Assembly: GCA_028722305.1 (NCBI GenBank)
Contig: JAQYHB010000039.1
Span: 23,977 to 87,976, forward strand
Origin: Spirochaetales bacterium
GTDB taxonomy: Bacteria; Spirochaetota; Spirochaetia; Sphaerochaetales; Sphaerochaetaceae
Length of the DNA: 64,000 nucleotides
Direction of reading: 5' to 3'
Shown here: positions 8,315 through 17,377 of the stretch, in pieces
Position numbering within the stretch: position 1 is the first letter of the stretch
Layout of the letters: every line of letters starts with the position of its first letter
Position numbers and translations under genes: made by a program
Notes under the pieces: generated by a model
Database searches by the model: none
Seen by the model: only the letters and a program-made list of their open reading frames with translations
Told to the model about the DNA's origin: nothing

Positions 8315-10924
8315 ATGGACGAACAAGAGGAAAAGAAAGAACAAATCATTGTTACGGATATCTCCAAGGAAATCCGTACCGCGTATCTGAACTACGCGAT
8401 GAGTGTCATCGTGAGTCGTGCGCTTCCCGATGTCCGAGACGGACTGAAACCTGTCCATCGCAGAATCCTGTATGGCATGTACGAGATGGGTCTGCGTGCC
8501 ACCGGCCAGAACAAGAAAAGCGCTCGTATCGTCGGAGATGTGCTTGGTAAGTACCATCCGCATGGCGATGCGTCCGTCTACGACGCTTTGGTGCGTCTGG
8601 GACAGGAGTTCTCTCTCCGCTATCCGATGGTCACTCCGCAGGGTAACTTCGGCTCCATTGATGGCGACTCGGCTGCCGCCATGCGTTACACTGAGGCGCG
8701 GTTCAGCAAGATCGGCGAGTCCATGCTGGACGACATCCAGAAAGATACCGTCGATTTTGTTCCGAACTATGACGAGTCCATGAAAGAACCGACCGTGCTT
8801 CCGGCTGCTTTCCCCTTCCTGCTGGCGAACGGGTCCAACGGTATCGCCGTCGGTATGGCGACCAACATGGCTCCCCATAACCTGCAAGAGATTTGCGACG
8901 CCATCTGCGCCCAGATCAAAAACCCGGATATCACCTTGGATGAGCTGATGCAGTACATCAAGGGTCCCGACTTCCCCACCGGAGGCATCATTTGCGGTAT
9001 CCAGGGCATCAAGGACGCCTTCACTACCGGCAAGGGCCGCGTGGTCATCCGCAGCCGCTACGAGATCGAGAGCCATGAGAAGCACGATGATATCGTCTTC
9101 ACCGAGATTCCGTACGCCGTAAACAAGGCCGACATGGTCAAGCGCATCGACGACATGCGCAAGGATGGGCTCTTCCCTGGAATTTCCGCCATTCGCGACG
9201 AGTCGGACCGCAAGGGTATCCGTGTCGTGGTCGAGCTGAAACCGGAAGCGGCGACCAACGTCGTCCTGAACCAGTTGTTCAGGGATACACCGCTACAGAG
9301 CAACTTCAGCATCAACAACCTGGCCTTGGTCGATGGCCGGCCGGAGACCCTGACCTTGAAGAAGATGCTGGCCTGCTATATCAAGCATCGCCAGGAGGTC
9401 GTGACGAGGAGGACTCGTTTCGATTTGAAGAAAGCTCAGGAGCGCGCCCACATCCTCGAAGGCCTAAAGAAGGGCCTCGACAACATCGATGAGGTGGTCC
9501 GGATCATCAAGGAGTCCCAGGATGACGAAACGTCCTGTAACAACCTGATGGCTGCCCTCAACATCGACCTTGTTCAGGCTCAGGCCATCATTGATATGAA
9601 GCTGGGCCGACTTTCCCACCTAGAGACCGAGAAAATCCTGCAGGAGCTGGCCGACTTGGAAGGAAAGATCGTCTACTACAAGGACCTGCTCAGCGACGAG
9701 TCGAAAATCCTTGGGGTGGTTTCCAGCGAAACCGCGGCCCTCCCCGCGCAGCTCGCCCCGAAGGACAGACGGCGCACCGCCATCGTCCTGCAGGAGCTGG
9801 GCGACAGCAAGGATGAGGACTTCATCAAGCGTGAGGATGTCGTCATCTTGGTCAGCGACAAGGGCTTCGCCAAGAGAATCCCGGTCGCCGAGTACAAGGT
9901 GCAGGCCCGCGGTGGCAAGGGAATCAGGACCGCGCGGCTGATTGAGAAGGACAACATCAACCACATGTTGACCTGCCACAGCCACGACTACGTGCTGTAT
10001 GTCACCAACTACGGCAAGGCCTACTTCACTAGGGCCTTCGATATCCCTGAGGCATCGAAGACCGCGAAGGGAACCAGCATCAAGAACTTCCTTGAGATCG
10101 AGGGTGGTGAGGCAATCACCAATATCATCAGCTTCCATGACTTCGAGGAAGATGGGGGCAAGTACCTGTTCATGATCACCAAGCGAGGTGTTGCCAAGAA
10201 GGTGGTGCTCGACCAGTTCAAGAATTCCAAGACCCACGGCGTCAAGGCCATCATCCTTGACGAGGGTGACGAACTTCTCGCTACCGAGCTGATCCAGGAC
10301 GGGGACGAGGTGATGGCGATCACCAAGAACGGCAGAGGCCTTCGTTTCAACGCCGATGAGGTCAGGGCCATGGGCAGAGCGACGCACGGTGTGCGTGGCA
10401 TGAATTTGGCAAGTGATGATGAGATTGCGGGACTTCTCAAGGTTGATGGAGAGCGCCAGATCCTGATGGTGACCTCGAATGGCAAGGGCAAGCGTGTCCG
10501 CTACAGCGATTTCATGGCGCATAGCCGTGGAACGATGGGTCAGAAAATTTATCGTCTGGATGATGACAACATCATCATCGGGGCGCAGAGCGTCAACGAT
10601 GAGAACGACGTGGTCTGCGTCACCAGCAAGGCACAGACGATCCGCGTCCACGTGAAGGACATCTCCCTCCAGGGAAGAAATGCCGCAGGTGTCTATGTCG
10701 TCAAGATGAAGACAGCCTCCGACAAGGTGATCGCCATGGCGCTCACCGATTTTGACGACGGCGAGGATGAGGAAGTGGAAGGAAATACCTTGAATCAGGA
10801 CGCTCAGTTGCAAAACTACGATGTGATTGAGCCCGGATCCACGGAAAACCAGATCCTTCAGCAGGAACAAGAAGGATTGGGGACTTCTTCCGAAGGAGAT
10901 GATTCTCCTGAGGATGCAAGCTGA
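8315..10924 (+). CDS. gyrA: DNA gyrase subunit A
   Basis: This 869-residue subunit carries the catalytic tyrosine in [10 protein letters not shown] (Tyr125) and a C-terminal beta-pinwheel with the GyrA-box-like motif QARGGKG, which distinguishes gyrase from topoisomerase IV ParC. The last 50 residues are acidic and low in complexity. In the quinolone-resistance region the sequence reads HGDASVYD, with alanine where E. coli has Ser83. The gene is cotranscribed with gyrB and is followed by a hairpin terminator. Confidence 0.98.
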   Translation: MDEQEEKKEQIIVTDISKEIRTAYLNYAMSVIVSRALPDVRDGLKPVHRRILYGMYEMGLRATGQNKKSARIVGDVLGKYHPHGDASVYDALVRLGQEFSLRYPMVTPQGNFGSIDGDSAAAMRYTEARFSKIGESMLDDIQKDTVDFVPNYDESMKEPTVLPAAFPFLLANGSNGIAVGMATNMAPHNLQEICDAICAQIKNPDITLDELMQYIKGPDFPTGGIICGIQGIKDAFTTGKGRVVIRSRYEIESHEKHDDIVFTEIPYAVNKADMVKRIDDMRKDGLFPGISAIRDESDRKGIRVVVELKPEAATNVVLNQLFRDTPLQSNFSINNLALVDGRPETLTLKKMLACYIKHRQEVVTRRTRFDLKKAQERAHILEGLKKGLDNIDEVVRIIKESQDDETSCNNLMAALNIDLVQAQAIIDMKLGRLSHLETEKILQELADLEGKIVYYKDLLSDESKILGVVSSETAALPAQLAPKDRRRTAIVLQELGDSKDEDFIKREDVVILVSDKGFAKRIPVAEYKVQARGGKGIRTARLIEKDNINHMLTCHSHDYVLYVTNYGKAYFTRAFDIPEASKTAKGTSIKNFLEIEGGEAITNIISFHDFEEDGGKYLFMITKRGVAKKVVLDQFKNSKTHGVKAIILDEGDELLATELIQDGDEVMAITKNGRGLRFNADEVRAMGRATHGVRGMNLASDDEIAGLLKVDGERQILMVTSNGKGKRVRYSDFMAHSRGTMGQKIYRLDDDNIIIGAQSVNDENDVVCVTSKAQTIRVHVKDISLQGRNAAGVYVVKMKTASDKVIAMALTDFDDGEDEEVEGNTLNQDAQLQNYDVIEPGSTENQILQQEQEGLGTSSEGDDSPEDAS

Positions 10925-10943
10925 TTCCTGTCAGTTCGCACAA

Positions 10944-10980
10944 GGGGTTATCGGTACATCCGGTAACCCCATTTGTTTTT
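10944..10980 (+). terminator. rho-independent terminator of gyrBA
   Basis: GGGGTTATCGG (10944-10954) pairs with CCGGTAACCCC (10960-10970) across a five-base loop with a single G-U pair. A T-rich run at 10972-10980 follows. It begins 20 bases after the gyrA stop. Confidence 0.85.
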
Positions 10981-11683
10981 CTGCTTCACCTCTCTGCCGT
11001 TTTTGTTGGTTCCTATGTGTTGGCGTGTACCAAAGCAGACGGCAATGATTCTTTCTTCTCTTTTCCCATCAAAGGATGTCCTGCAGAGACCTATGAATTG
11101 AGAAATAATAGTAATTACTTATATAATAACAAGTTAGAATTTTCAGTAAATTCCATAGCTACTCGGTTTGCCTTAAAACGAGACCGCTTTACCAGAAGCT
11201 GTTGTTCTTCACAAAAGAGAAACGAAAGAAAAAGAATCCCCACACGAATCTGTCCTTATATATAGTAACAAAAGGGTAAAAACCTGCAACTAACGTAAAA
11301 TTTTGCGGATTTTTCGGATGAGGAATAATCCCAAAAATCGAACCAACCATTTCAGCAAAAGTGCAAACGAAAGTGTTTTTTGGCTCTCTATAGATTTGAG
11401 GGATCATCGGGAACACAGGGGTCCTGGATATGGTTAATGGGTGTCGCCGTCCGTGGTACCTTTGCATGAGCTGGAGCGATGACAGGATCTACGGACCGAC
11501 AGACTCCAGAGTAACGACACATCCTGGAATCTCAGGAAGCTTTTCTTCTCCAAGTTTCCTCTGATAAATTCCAATTCTGTTTTGAACCATTTTAAGAAAG
11601 TAATGCAGCATATGGTTAAAATGGTTCTTGATATGCAAGATTTTGTACGTGAAAGGTTGGTTTCTTGATCTTGGACATCGGCA
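10981..11683. other. AT-rich gap without a recognisable gene
   Basis: About 700 bases between the gyrA terminator and the first parS site hold only short open frames without family features, none with a convincing ribosome-binding site. I looked for tRNA, tmRNA, SRP and RNase P RNA hallmarks and found none. The only clear structure is a 12-base inverted repeat at 11584-11627, listed separately. Given the flanking parS sites, this may be a structural or regulatory spacer, or a decayed gene. Confidence 0.5.
11584..11627. repeat. perfect 12-base inverted repeat
   Basis: GAACCATTTTAA (11584-11595) is repeated inverted as TTAAAATGGTTC (11616-11627), with 20 bases between. It lies 57 bases before the first parS. 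It has no T-run next to it and so does not look like a terminator. A protein-binding site or RNA hairpin is possible. Confidence 0.7.
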
Positions 11684-11699
11684 TGTTTCACGTGAAACA
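11684..11699. other. parS centromere-like site 1
   Basis: TGTTTCACGTGAAACA matches the widely conserved bacterial parS palindrome exactly, and the palindrome extends one base each side (11683-11700). It is bound by ParB, encoded about 1.2 kb away, and nucleates the partition complex that segregates the origin. Confidence 0.93.
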
Positions 11700-11768
11700 T
11701 CCACAGCAACAAGGTTTGAGGCTTGTGTGCTCTTATTTTGATTGATGGAAAGGAAGGAATAAAAAAGA

Positions 11769-11796
11769 GCGTTTCACGTGAAACACAGTGAAACGC
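11769..11796 (-). terminator. terminator of the NifU-like gene, containing a parS site
   Basis: On the minus strand, GCGTTTCAC and GTGAAACGC (11788-11796 and 11769-11777) form a nine-base-pair stem followed by a TCTTTTTTATT run, directly downstream of the NifU-like stop at 11810. The descending arm and loop are the parS sequence listed at 11770-11785. Confidence 0.75.
11770..11785. other. parS site 2 (overlaps a terminator)
   Basis: CGTTTCACGTGAAACA keeps the full 14-base palindromic core GTTTCACGTGAAAC (11771-11784) of parS with one outer-base change. It is about 70 bases from site 1. Confidence 0.88.
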
Positions 11797-11809
11797 CCAA
11801 AGTCATGGA

Positions 11810-12034
11810 TTAGTCGACGGTGTTCTCGACAGTAATGGATGGGTCGACAACCTTTTTAAGGTATCTCTCCACACCAGACTTCAAGGTCATCTGGCTCATG
11901 GGGCAACCTGCGCATGCACCAACAAGGCGAACGTTGACCTTTGTGCCTTCCATAGAAATGAATTCGATATCTCCGCCATCGTTCTGCAAGGACGGTCTGA
12001 TATTTTCAATAGCCTGTTTGACTTTGTCTTCCAT
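11810..12034 (-). CDS. NifU C-terminal-domain (Nfu-type) iron-sulfur protein
   Basis: This 74-residue protein consists of a single NifU C-terminal domain: IRPSLQNDGGDIEFISMEG followed by GACAGCPMSQMTLKSGVE. The CxxC motif (CAGC) binds a labile [4Fe-4S] cluster between two protomers for transfer to apo-proteins. Stand-alone Nfu domains of this size are common. AAGGAG lies about seven bases before the ATG. It is transcribed away from parA and ends at a terminator that includes a parS site. No other iron-sulfur assembly gene is nearby. Confidence 0.9.
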   Translation of the reverse strand: MEDKVKQAIENIRPSLQNDGGDIEFISMEGTKVNVRLVGACAGCPMSQMTLKSGVERYLKKVVDPSITVENTVD

Positions 12035-12098
12035 AGGGACTCCTTGACATAAAGATACTCAACCTTCTTGCAGCGGTCAACAATTGCGGGAATACTGA

Positions 12099-12127
12099 GT
12101 GACTTTTCCATATATTTCTTTTATATT
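12099..12127 (+). promoter_or_regulatory. candidate parA promoter (leaderless mRNA)
   Basis: GTGACT (12099-12104), a 17-base spacer and TATATT (12122-12127) resemble a sigma-70 promoter. The -10 ends six bases before the parA ATG and there is no ribosome-binding sequence, so transcription would begin at or next to the start codon. Confidence 0.4.
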
Positions 12128-12133
12128 GAAAAC

Positions 12134-12904
12134 ATGAGCGCGCAAAAAGTCATTTTCCTTAATCAGAAGGGTGGTGTAGGAAAGACAACGACAGCAGTGA
12201 ACTTGGGCGCCGCGCTGGCAATCAAGGGCAGGAAAGTCCTGCTGGTTGACCTGGATGCCCAGGGCAACCTCACGAGTTCTGTCTCCGTGGATCCACGTTT
12301 GCCAGGAACGTATGAAATCCTGGTTGGAGATGCTCAGGCTATAGACTGCTGTCAACCTACCCACATCAACAACCTATCCGCTATCGCGAGCAACATCAAC
12401 ATGGCTGGTTTGAATGTCGAGTTGGTTAATCAAGAGGAAAGGGAATTCTTCATGAAGAAAACCTTTGCTTCCGTTGAAGAAGCATTTGACTATATCTTTG
12501 TTGATTGTCCTCCTTCCCTTGGGCTTGTGACTGTCAACGCGATGGTATGGGCTGATTACGTAATCATCCCTATGCAGTGCGAATACTTTGCCATGGAAGG
12601 CTTGAATCTGCTAATGCGGACGATTTCCAACATGAAGAAATCCCTTAATCCAAATCTCAAGATTTTGGGCATCGTGTTTACCATGTACAATAAGCGTCAA
12701 AAGCTCGCGAATGACGTAGTGGAGGATGTGACCTCGTATTTCAGGGATCTTGTCTTCAAGACAATCATCCCTAGAAACGTGCGTCTGTCGGAGGCCCCAT
12801 CGCATGGGCTTCCTATCTTTGCGTACGATATCAGCAGCAAAGGCGCTAAAGCATACGCGAACCTTGGAGAGGAGGTGATGAACCGTGTCGCTCAAGCAGA
12901 TTAA
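12134..12904 (+). CDS. parA: chromosome partitioning ATPase ParA (Soj)
   Basis: This 256-residue ParA/MinD-type ATPase has the deviant Walker A motif NQKGGVGKTTT at residues 10-20, DLDAQGN, and FVDCPPSLGLVTVNA. With ParB it moves the parS-bound origin over the nucleoid. The open frame continues 22 codons upstream, but family members begin just before the deviant Walker motif, so I place the start at ATG 12134. No Shine-Dalgarno precedes it. Three parS sites lie within 2.3 kb. The 3' end overlaps parB by 20 bases. Confidence 0.95.
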   Translation: MSAQKVIFLNQKGGVGKTTTAVNLGAALAIKGRKVLLVDLDAQGNLTSSVSVDPRLPGTYEILVGDAQAIDCCQPTHINNLSAIASNINMAGLNVELVNQEEREFFMKKTFASVEEAFDYIFVDCPPSLGLVTVNAMVWADYVIIPMQCEYFAMEGLNLLMRTISNMKKSLNPNLKILGIVFTMYNKRQKLANDVVEDVTSYFRDLVFKTIIPRNVRLSEAPSHGLPIFAYDISSKGAKAYANLGEEVMNRVAQAD

Positions 12905-13829
12905 TGGACGCAAGCATGGGCTTGGAAAAGGTATCGAGAGCTTATTGGATGATTATGCCGTTGACTCGAAGTTGTTGGGGTTTTCCGACGTTGTGAAGCA
13001 ACCGGATTCCCAGCAAGAGCAAAGGGTGGTGGAGATTCCTGTCTCTCAAATCGTTCCCAACCCAAACCAGCCCCGTAAGACCTTCGATCAGACGGCGCTT
13101 GATGAACTTGCCGAATCGGTGAAAAACCAGGGAGTTCTCCAGCCAATCCTCGTTCAGAAGATTTCGGATAATACGTATTCGATTATCGCTGGTGAACGTC
13201 GCTATCGCGCAGCGAAACAGGCCGGATTGGAAAAGGTGCCAGCGCTGATCAGACAGTTTACTGATTCACAACGCTTGGAAGTAGCTTTGATTGAGAACAT
13301 CCAGCGCGAAAACCTAAACGCCATTGAAGAGGCTAAAGCCTATGCCTACCTTATCGACGAATCTGGCATGACCCAGGATGAGCTCGCGAAAAAAGTAGGG
13401 AAAAATCGCTCGACGGTTGCCAACAGCCTTCGTCTTCTCGCTCTTTCTCCGGAGATGCAGGCGGACTTGCTCGCGGGAAAAATCAATGCTGGTCAAGCGA
13501 GGGCACTCCTTTCCGTTGTCAACCCTGCCGATCGGCTGAAGTTGTACGAGCATTTGAAAGAAAAAGAACTCTCTGTTCGCGCGACAGAGCGGCTTGCTTC
13601 TGCCTACAATGAAGGAAAGAGGGTCGCTTTCCAGAAAAAGAAACGGAAGGTGAAGGATCTTGAGGATTCTCCGGAAGTGACTGTCGTCAAGGAGAAGCTG
13701 TTTCAGGCGCTTGGAAAACCTGTTGAGATCAAAGGGACTATTGATTCCGGTAAACTGGTCATTCCTTATGACTCTGCCGATGAATTGGATCAAATCTGCG
13801 ACTTGCTCGCACATGAAGAAGAGGAATAA
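12885..13829 (+). CDS. parB: chromosome partitioning protein ParB (Spo0J)
   Basis: The 314-residue protein has an N-terminal [12 protein letters not shown] helix (the ParA-contacting segment), the CTP-binding/ParB-N domain with [12 protein letters not shown] and the GERRYRAAK motif, and a central helix-turn-helix ([19 protein letters not shown]) that reads parS. The start is GTG 12885 inside the end of parA. It is supported by a strong AGGAGG ten bases upstream and by the conserved N-terminus, and it implies translational coupling. The dual immunophilin gene follows after two bases. Confidence 0.96.
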   Translation: MSLKQINGRKHGLGKGIESLLDDYAVDSKLLGFSDVVKQPDSQQEQRVVEIPVSQIVPNPNQPRKTFDQTALDELAESVKNQGVLQPILVQKISDNTYSIIAGERRYRAAKQAGLEKVPALIRQFTDSQRLEVALIENIQRENLNAIEEAKAYAYLIDESGMTQDELAKKVGKNRSTVANSLRLLALSPEMQADLLAGKINAGQARALLSVVNPADRLKLYEHLKEKELSVRATERLASAYNEGKRVAFQKKKRKVKDLEDSPEVTVVKEKLFQALGKPVEIKGTIDSGKLVIPYDSADELDQICDLLAHEEEE

Positions 13830-13831
13830 CT

Positions 13832-14782
13832 ATGGACGTGAACAAACTGAGTGACGGTCTCTATGCCGTCCTGCATACCGAGAAGGGGGATATCCTCCTT
13901 TCTCTTGCATATAAAAAGGTGCCGCTTACCGTTGCCAACTTTGTTGGCCTTGCTGAAGGGGCTCTCAACCTGCAGAAACCGGGGACACCGTTCTATGATG
14001 GCCTTGTGTTCCATCGAGTGGTGCCTAATTTCATGATTCAGGGAGGTGATCCAAAGGGCAACGGCACCGGTGGACCGGGATATATGTTCCCTGATGAATT
14101 TGATGAGAGTCTCCGTTTTGATGGTCCTGGAGTTCTTGCTATGGCGAACGCCGGTCCGAAAACCAATGGAAGTCAGTTCTTCATTACCCATGTCCAGACT
14201 CCGTGGCTCAACGACCATCACTCCATCTTCGGCCGCGTGGTCGAGGGACAGGATGTGGTGGATGCGGTACAGCAGGGCGACCATATCACCAAACTGGAGA
14301 TTGTCCGCGTCGGAGACGAGGCCAAACAGTTTACTGTTTCACGTGAAACATTCGCCGAACTGTTGAACGCGGCGATTCGGAAAGAAACCGAAAAGGAAGC
14401 TGAGGCGAAGAAAGCGTTGGACAATGAAATCCGGAACCGCTATCCAAACTACAAAGAGACCAAAAGCGGCCTGAAGTATGTGGTTGTGAAAGAGGGCGAT
14501 GGAAAGAAGTTTCCGAAATATGGACAGGAAGTCACGGTGCACTATGAGGGTTTCTTGATGGATGGAACGAAGTTTGATAGTTCCATCAACCGTGGAACGC
14601 CTGCCACCTTTCGCCTTGGTGAAGTGATTGAGGGCTGGAACGAAGGATTGCAGATGATGAGCAAGGGAGCCAAGTATACCTTCATTATCCCGCCGGAACT
14701 CGGCTATGGGACCATGGGGTATCCTGGTGTCATTCCTCCAGACAGCACGCTCATCTTCAATGTTGAGCTCATTAGATTTTAA
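13832..14782 (+). CDS. dual immunophilin: cyclophilin plus FKBP peptidyl-prolyl isomerase
   Basis: This 316-residue fusion joins two unrelated prolyl-isomerase families. Residues about 9-165 form a cyclophilin: [14 protein letters not shown] carries the catalytic Arg, followed by GSQFFIT and the Trp-containing [12 protein letters not shown]. After a charged helical linker, residues about 205-316 form an FKBP domain ([40 protein letters not shown]). No signal peptide is seen, so it probably acts in the cytoplasm. Cyclophilin-FKBP fusions (CFBP) are known from treponemes and some flavobacteria. The gene is two bases after parB, and its interdomain segment contains a parS site (codons TVSRET). 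Confidence 0.93.
   Translation: MDVNKLSDGLYAVLHTEKGDILLSLAYKKVPLTVANFVGLAEGALNLQKPGTPFYDGLVFHRVVPNFMIQGGDPKGNGTGGPGYMFPDEFDESLRFDGPGVLAMANAGPKTNGSQFFITHVQTPWLNDHHSIFGRVVEGQDVVDAVQQGDHITKLEIVRVGDEAKQFTVSRETFAELLNAAIRKETEKEAEAKKALDNEIRNRYPNYKETKSGLKYVVVKEGDGKKFPKYGQEVTVHYEGFLMDGTKFDSSINRGTPATFRLGEVIEGWNEGLQMMSKGAKYTFIIPPELGYGTMGYPGVIPPDSTLIFNVELIRF
14335..14350. other. parS site 3, inside a coding sequence
   Basis: TGTTTCACGTGAAACA is an exact parS match. It lies in the immunophilin gene, where it is read in frame as part of F-T-V-S-R-E-T in the linker region between the cyclophilin and FKBP domains. Confidence 0.93.
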
Positions 14783-14802
14783 CTTATCAAAATATAAGTA
14801 AT

Positions 14803-16155
14803 ATGGGTAAGGAAAGGGAGATTCAATATGTCTGCTCGCAATGCGGGCATATTGAGAAGAAATGGCTGGGAAGGTGTCCCGAGTGTGGAAGCTGGAACAC
14901 CTTCGAGGAAGAGGTAATCAAGCCTCAAGCCGACACGACCAAAGTGGCTGTGATGAGCTCAGGGGTTGCCCCTGTGGCTCTTTGCGAAGTGCAGGTCGAT
15001 CCCGGTTACCGTTTCTTTACCGGTATTTCGGAACTTGACCGAGTGCTTGGCGGCGGGGTAATGAAGGGTTCGGCCACGTTGATTGGCGGCGAGCCTGGAA
15101 TTGGGAAATCGACGCTGATGTTGCAGATGGCCGCGCTGTGCGGCCAGCATGCGAGCGTGCTCTATATCTCTGGAGAGGAGTCTCCCGGACAGGTGAAGCT
15201 GAGGGCGGAGCGCCTGCGCCTGGATATGGAGCATATTTCTATCTTCTGCGATACAAGGCTGGAGGTCCTGCAGCCAATCTTGGAGAAGGCCAGGCCCCAG
15301 ATTGTCATCATCGACTCCCTCCAGACCCTGCTTTCCAGCGAGATTCCCTCTCCCGCGGGATCGGTCAACCAGATTCGCGCCTGCTCGACCGCTTTGGTCG
15401 GACTTTCCAAACAGTTGGGCATCTCCCTGTTCCTAGTCGGCCATATCACCAAGGAAGGGGTCCTGGCGGGTCCGAAGGTCATCGAGCATCTCGTGGATAC
15501 CGTGCTCTCCTTCGAAGAGACAGGAAGCGGAATCCGCATGCTGAGGGCGTTGAAGAACCGGTTTGGTTCGGTGGACGAGCTTGGCATCTTCCTGATGGGG
15601 GAGCGCGGACTGGAGGCGGTTGAGGAACCATCCTCGTTCTTTATCAGCCAGCGAGCAGGCAAGGTGACCCCTCCCGGCATCGCATATACGGCAGTGACCG
15701 AAGGGAGCCGTACTTTTGTCGTGGAGATCCAGGCACTTACCGTCTCGGCGAAGAGCGGATACAGCAGGGTCTACTCCGACAGGATTGATACGGCGCGTGT
15801 CACGCGGGTCAGCGCCATCTTGGAAAAGCACGCGGGCTTGGCGCTCGGGCAGACGGATATCTACGTGAATGTTGGAGGAGGAATCAAGTTGGGTGAGGTT
15901 TCCATCGAGCTGCCTCTGGCTCTCGCGCTCTGGTCCGCCTATCGAGGCGTAAGCCTTCCTTCCAAATTGGTTTCCTTTGGAGAGCTCTCGCTTGCCGGCG
16001 AGATTCGGCCTGTAGGCTTTGCCCAAAAGCGTGTCAAAGCCGCCATTGAAATGGGTTTTGAGCAGATGCTCGTGCCGAAAGGGACAAAGTTGGGAAAGAT
16101 AACCAACTGCCAGGTTGCCGCAACCATACAAGAAGCGATTCAGGGATTGTCCTAA
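14803..16155 (+). CDS. radA: DNA repair protein RadA
   Basis: This 450-residue RecA-like branch-migration helicase has an N-terminal C4 zinc finger (Cys11, Cys14, Cys25, Cys28 in CSQCG...CPECG), Walker A GGEPGIGKST near residues 95-104, the RadA signature KNRFGS, and a C-terminal Lon-protease-like domain (SIELPLALALWSA). It helps process recombination intermediates. It begins 20 bases after the immunophilin stop and has no clear Shine-Dalgarno sequence. It probably closes the parAB operon. Confidence 0.96.
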   Translation: MGKEREIQYVCSQCGHIEKKWLGRCPECGSWNTFEEEVIKPQADTTKVAVMSSGVAPVALCEVQVDPGYRFFTGISELDRVLGGGVMKGSATLIGGEPGIGKSTLMLQMAALCGQHASVLYISGEESPGQVKLRAERLRLDMEHISIFCDTRLEVLQPILEKARPQIVIIDSLQTLLSSEIPSPAGSVNQIRACSTALVGLSKQLGISLFLVGHITKEGVLAGPKVIEHLVDTVLSFEETGSGIRMLRALKNRFGSVDELGIFLMGERGLEAVEEPSSFFISQRAGKVTPPGIAYTAVTEGSRTFVVEIQALTVSAKSGYSRVYSDRIDTARVTRVSAILEKHAGLALGQTDIYVNVGGGIKLGEVSIELPLALALWSAYRGVSLPSKLVSFGELSLAGEIRPVGFAQKRVKAAIEMGFEQMLVPKGTKLGKITNCQVAATIQEAIQGLS

Positions 16156-16262
16156 CAACTGGTTTCAGTTCAAATAGATACAAAAGTTAGGAATCACAAC
16201 ATATTTGGAAGGACGGTTCCATACGCCTTGTCCGAAACGGTAAAATGACGTAGCGTGTAGCC

Positions 16263-17375
16263 ATGTCCACCTATCGAATGCTTGTCATCAACCCCGGTTC
16301 CACTTCGACCAAGATCAGTGTGTTCGATGATCGTAAGGAATGCTTCTCAACAAGCGTATTCCATGACGCGCCGCTCTTGCTCTCATTTCCCACCGTCAAC
16401 GACCAGATGGAAATGCGTATGCAGGTGGTTTCCGATACGCTGGAAGCTCATGCCATTCCCATGGAGTCGATCGACATCTTTATTGGCCGTGGTGGCTGCG
16501 CCTATGCCCAAGAAGAAGGGGTCATGCCAATCGACAAACGGCTCAGGGATGACACGGCGGCCGACGTGGGTGGTAGCGACCATCCGGCGAAGCTGGGAGT
16601 CATGATGGCATACGAACTGGGATGCAAGTACCACAAGCCGATGTACACGGTAGACCCCACCAACGTGGACGAGCTGGACGACGTGGCGCGTCTGACCGGT
16701 ATCCAGGGTTTGTACCGAAGAGCGCAGACCCATGTGCTGAACCAGAAGGGCGTTGCCAGACGGTACGCGGAGAAAATCGGGCGGAGCTATGAAACCTGTA
16801 ATTTCATCGTCTGCCACATCGATGGAGGGATTACCATCACCGCACACAGGCATGGGCGTATGGTGGACAGCACGGAAGGTGCGGGAGGCGATGGTCCATT
16901 CTCTCCCACTAGGCTTGGCTCCGTTCCCGTCATCGAGTTGCTTGCCTACCTCGAGCACCACTCGCTGGACGAAATGAGAGCCATGTGTTCACGCTCCGGC
17001 GGTCTGGTCAGCTATTTCGGTACCTCCAATGCGGACACGGTCCACAAGATGGTGGAACAGGGAGACGCGAAAGCGACGATGGTGTGGTCTGCCATGACCT
17101 ACCAGGTTTGCAAGTCAATCGGCGCCATGGCCGCGGTTCTGTCAGGCAAAGTGGATGCGATCATCCTGACCGGAGGGCTGGTCCGTTTTCCCGATATCGT
17201 CTCGAACACCAAGGAAAGGTGCGGGTGGATCGCTCCCGTCGTGAGCTTTCCGGGCGAGGTCGAGCAGCAGGCTATGGCCTATGCCGTGCTCGACGTACTC
17301 ACCGGTACACGTGAGGCACATCCTTACACGGGGAAGCCGGTTTTCCAAGGGTTTGATTGGGACAGACCGAACTGA
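16263..17375 (+). CDS. buk: butyrate kinase
   Basis: This 370-residue protein of the acetokinase family has the ATP-binding NPGSTSTK motif at residues 10-17, GRGG, the long DHPAKLGVMMAYEL stretch, the HIDGGITITAHRHGRMVD segment typical of butyrate rather than acetate kinases, and GAGGDGPFSPTR. It interconverts butyryl phosphate and butyrate with ATP. A phosphotransbutyrylase partner is not in the window, so the true substrate could be another short branched or straight acid. No convincing ribosome-binding site precedes the ATG. It is convergent with the TraB-family gene, with two bases between stops. Confidence 0.9.
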   Translation: MSTYRMLVINPGSTSTKISVFDDRKECFSTSVFHDAPLLLSFPTVNDQMEMRMQVVSDTLEAHAIPMESIDIFIGRGGCAYAQEEGVMPIDKRLRDDTAADVGGSDHPAKLGVMMAYELGCKYHKPMYTVDPTNVDELDDVARLTGIQGLYRRAQTHVLNQKGVARRYAEKIGRSYETCNFIVCHIDGGITITAHRHGRMVDSTEGAGGDGPFSPTRLGSVPVIELLAYLEHHSLDEMRAMCSRSGGLVSYFGTSNADTVHKMVEQGDAKATMVWSAMTYQVCKSIGAMAAVLSGKVDAIILTGGLVRFPDIVSNTKERCGWIAPVVSFPGEVEQQAMAYAVLDVLTGTREAHPYTGKPVFQGFDWDRPN

Positions 17376-17377
17376 GT

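Noticed and set aside
6952..8367. 471-residue minus-strand open frame
   Set aside because: Antisense shadow of gyrB; no family features.
11330..11370. GGTTCGA-like string resembling a tRNA T-loop (minus strand)
   Set aside because: The flanking bases do not pair into a T-stem and no acceptor or anticodon arms can be built.
11189..11712. Overlapping minus-strand frames in the gyrA-parS gap
   Set aside because: No ribosome-binding sites or motifs, and they run through the parS palindrome and the inverted repeat.
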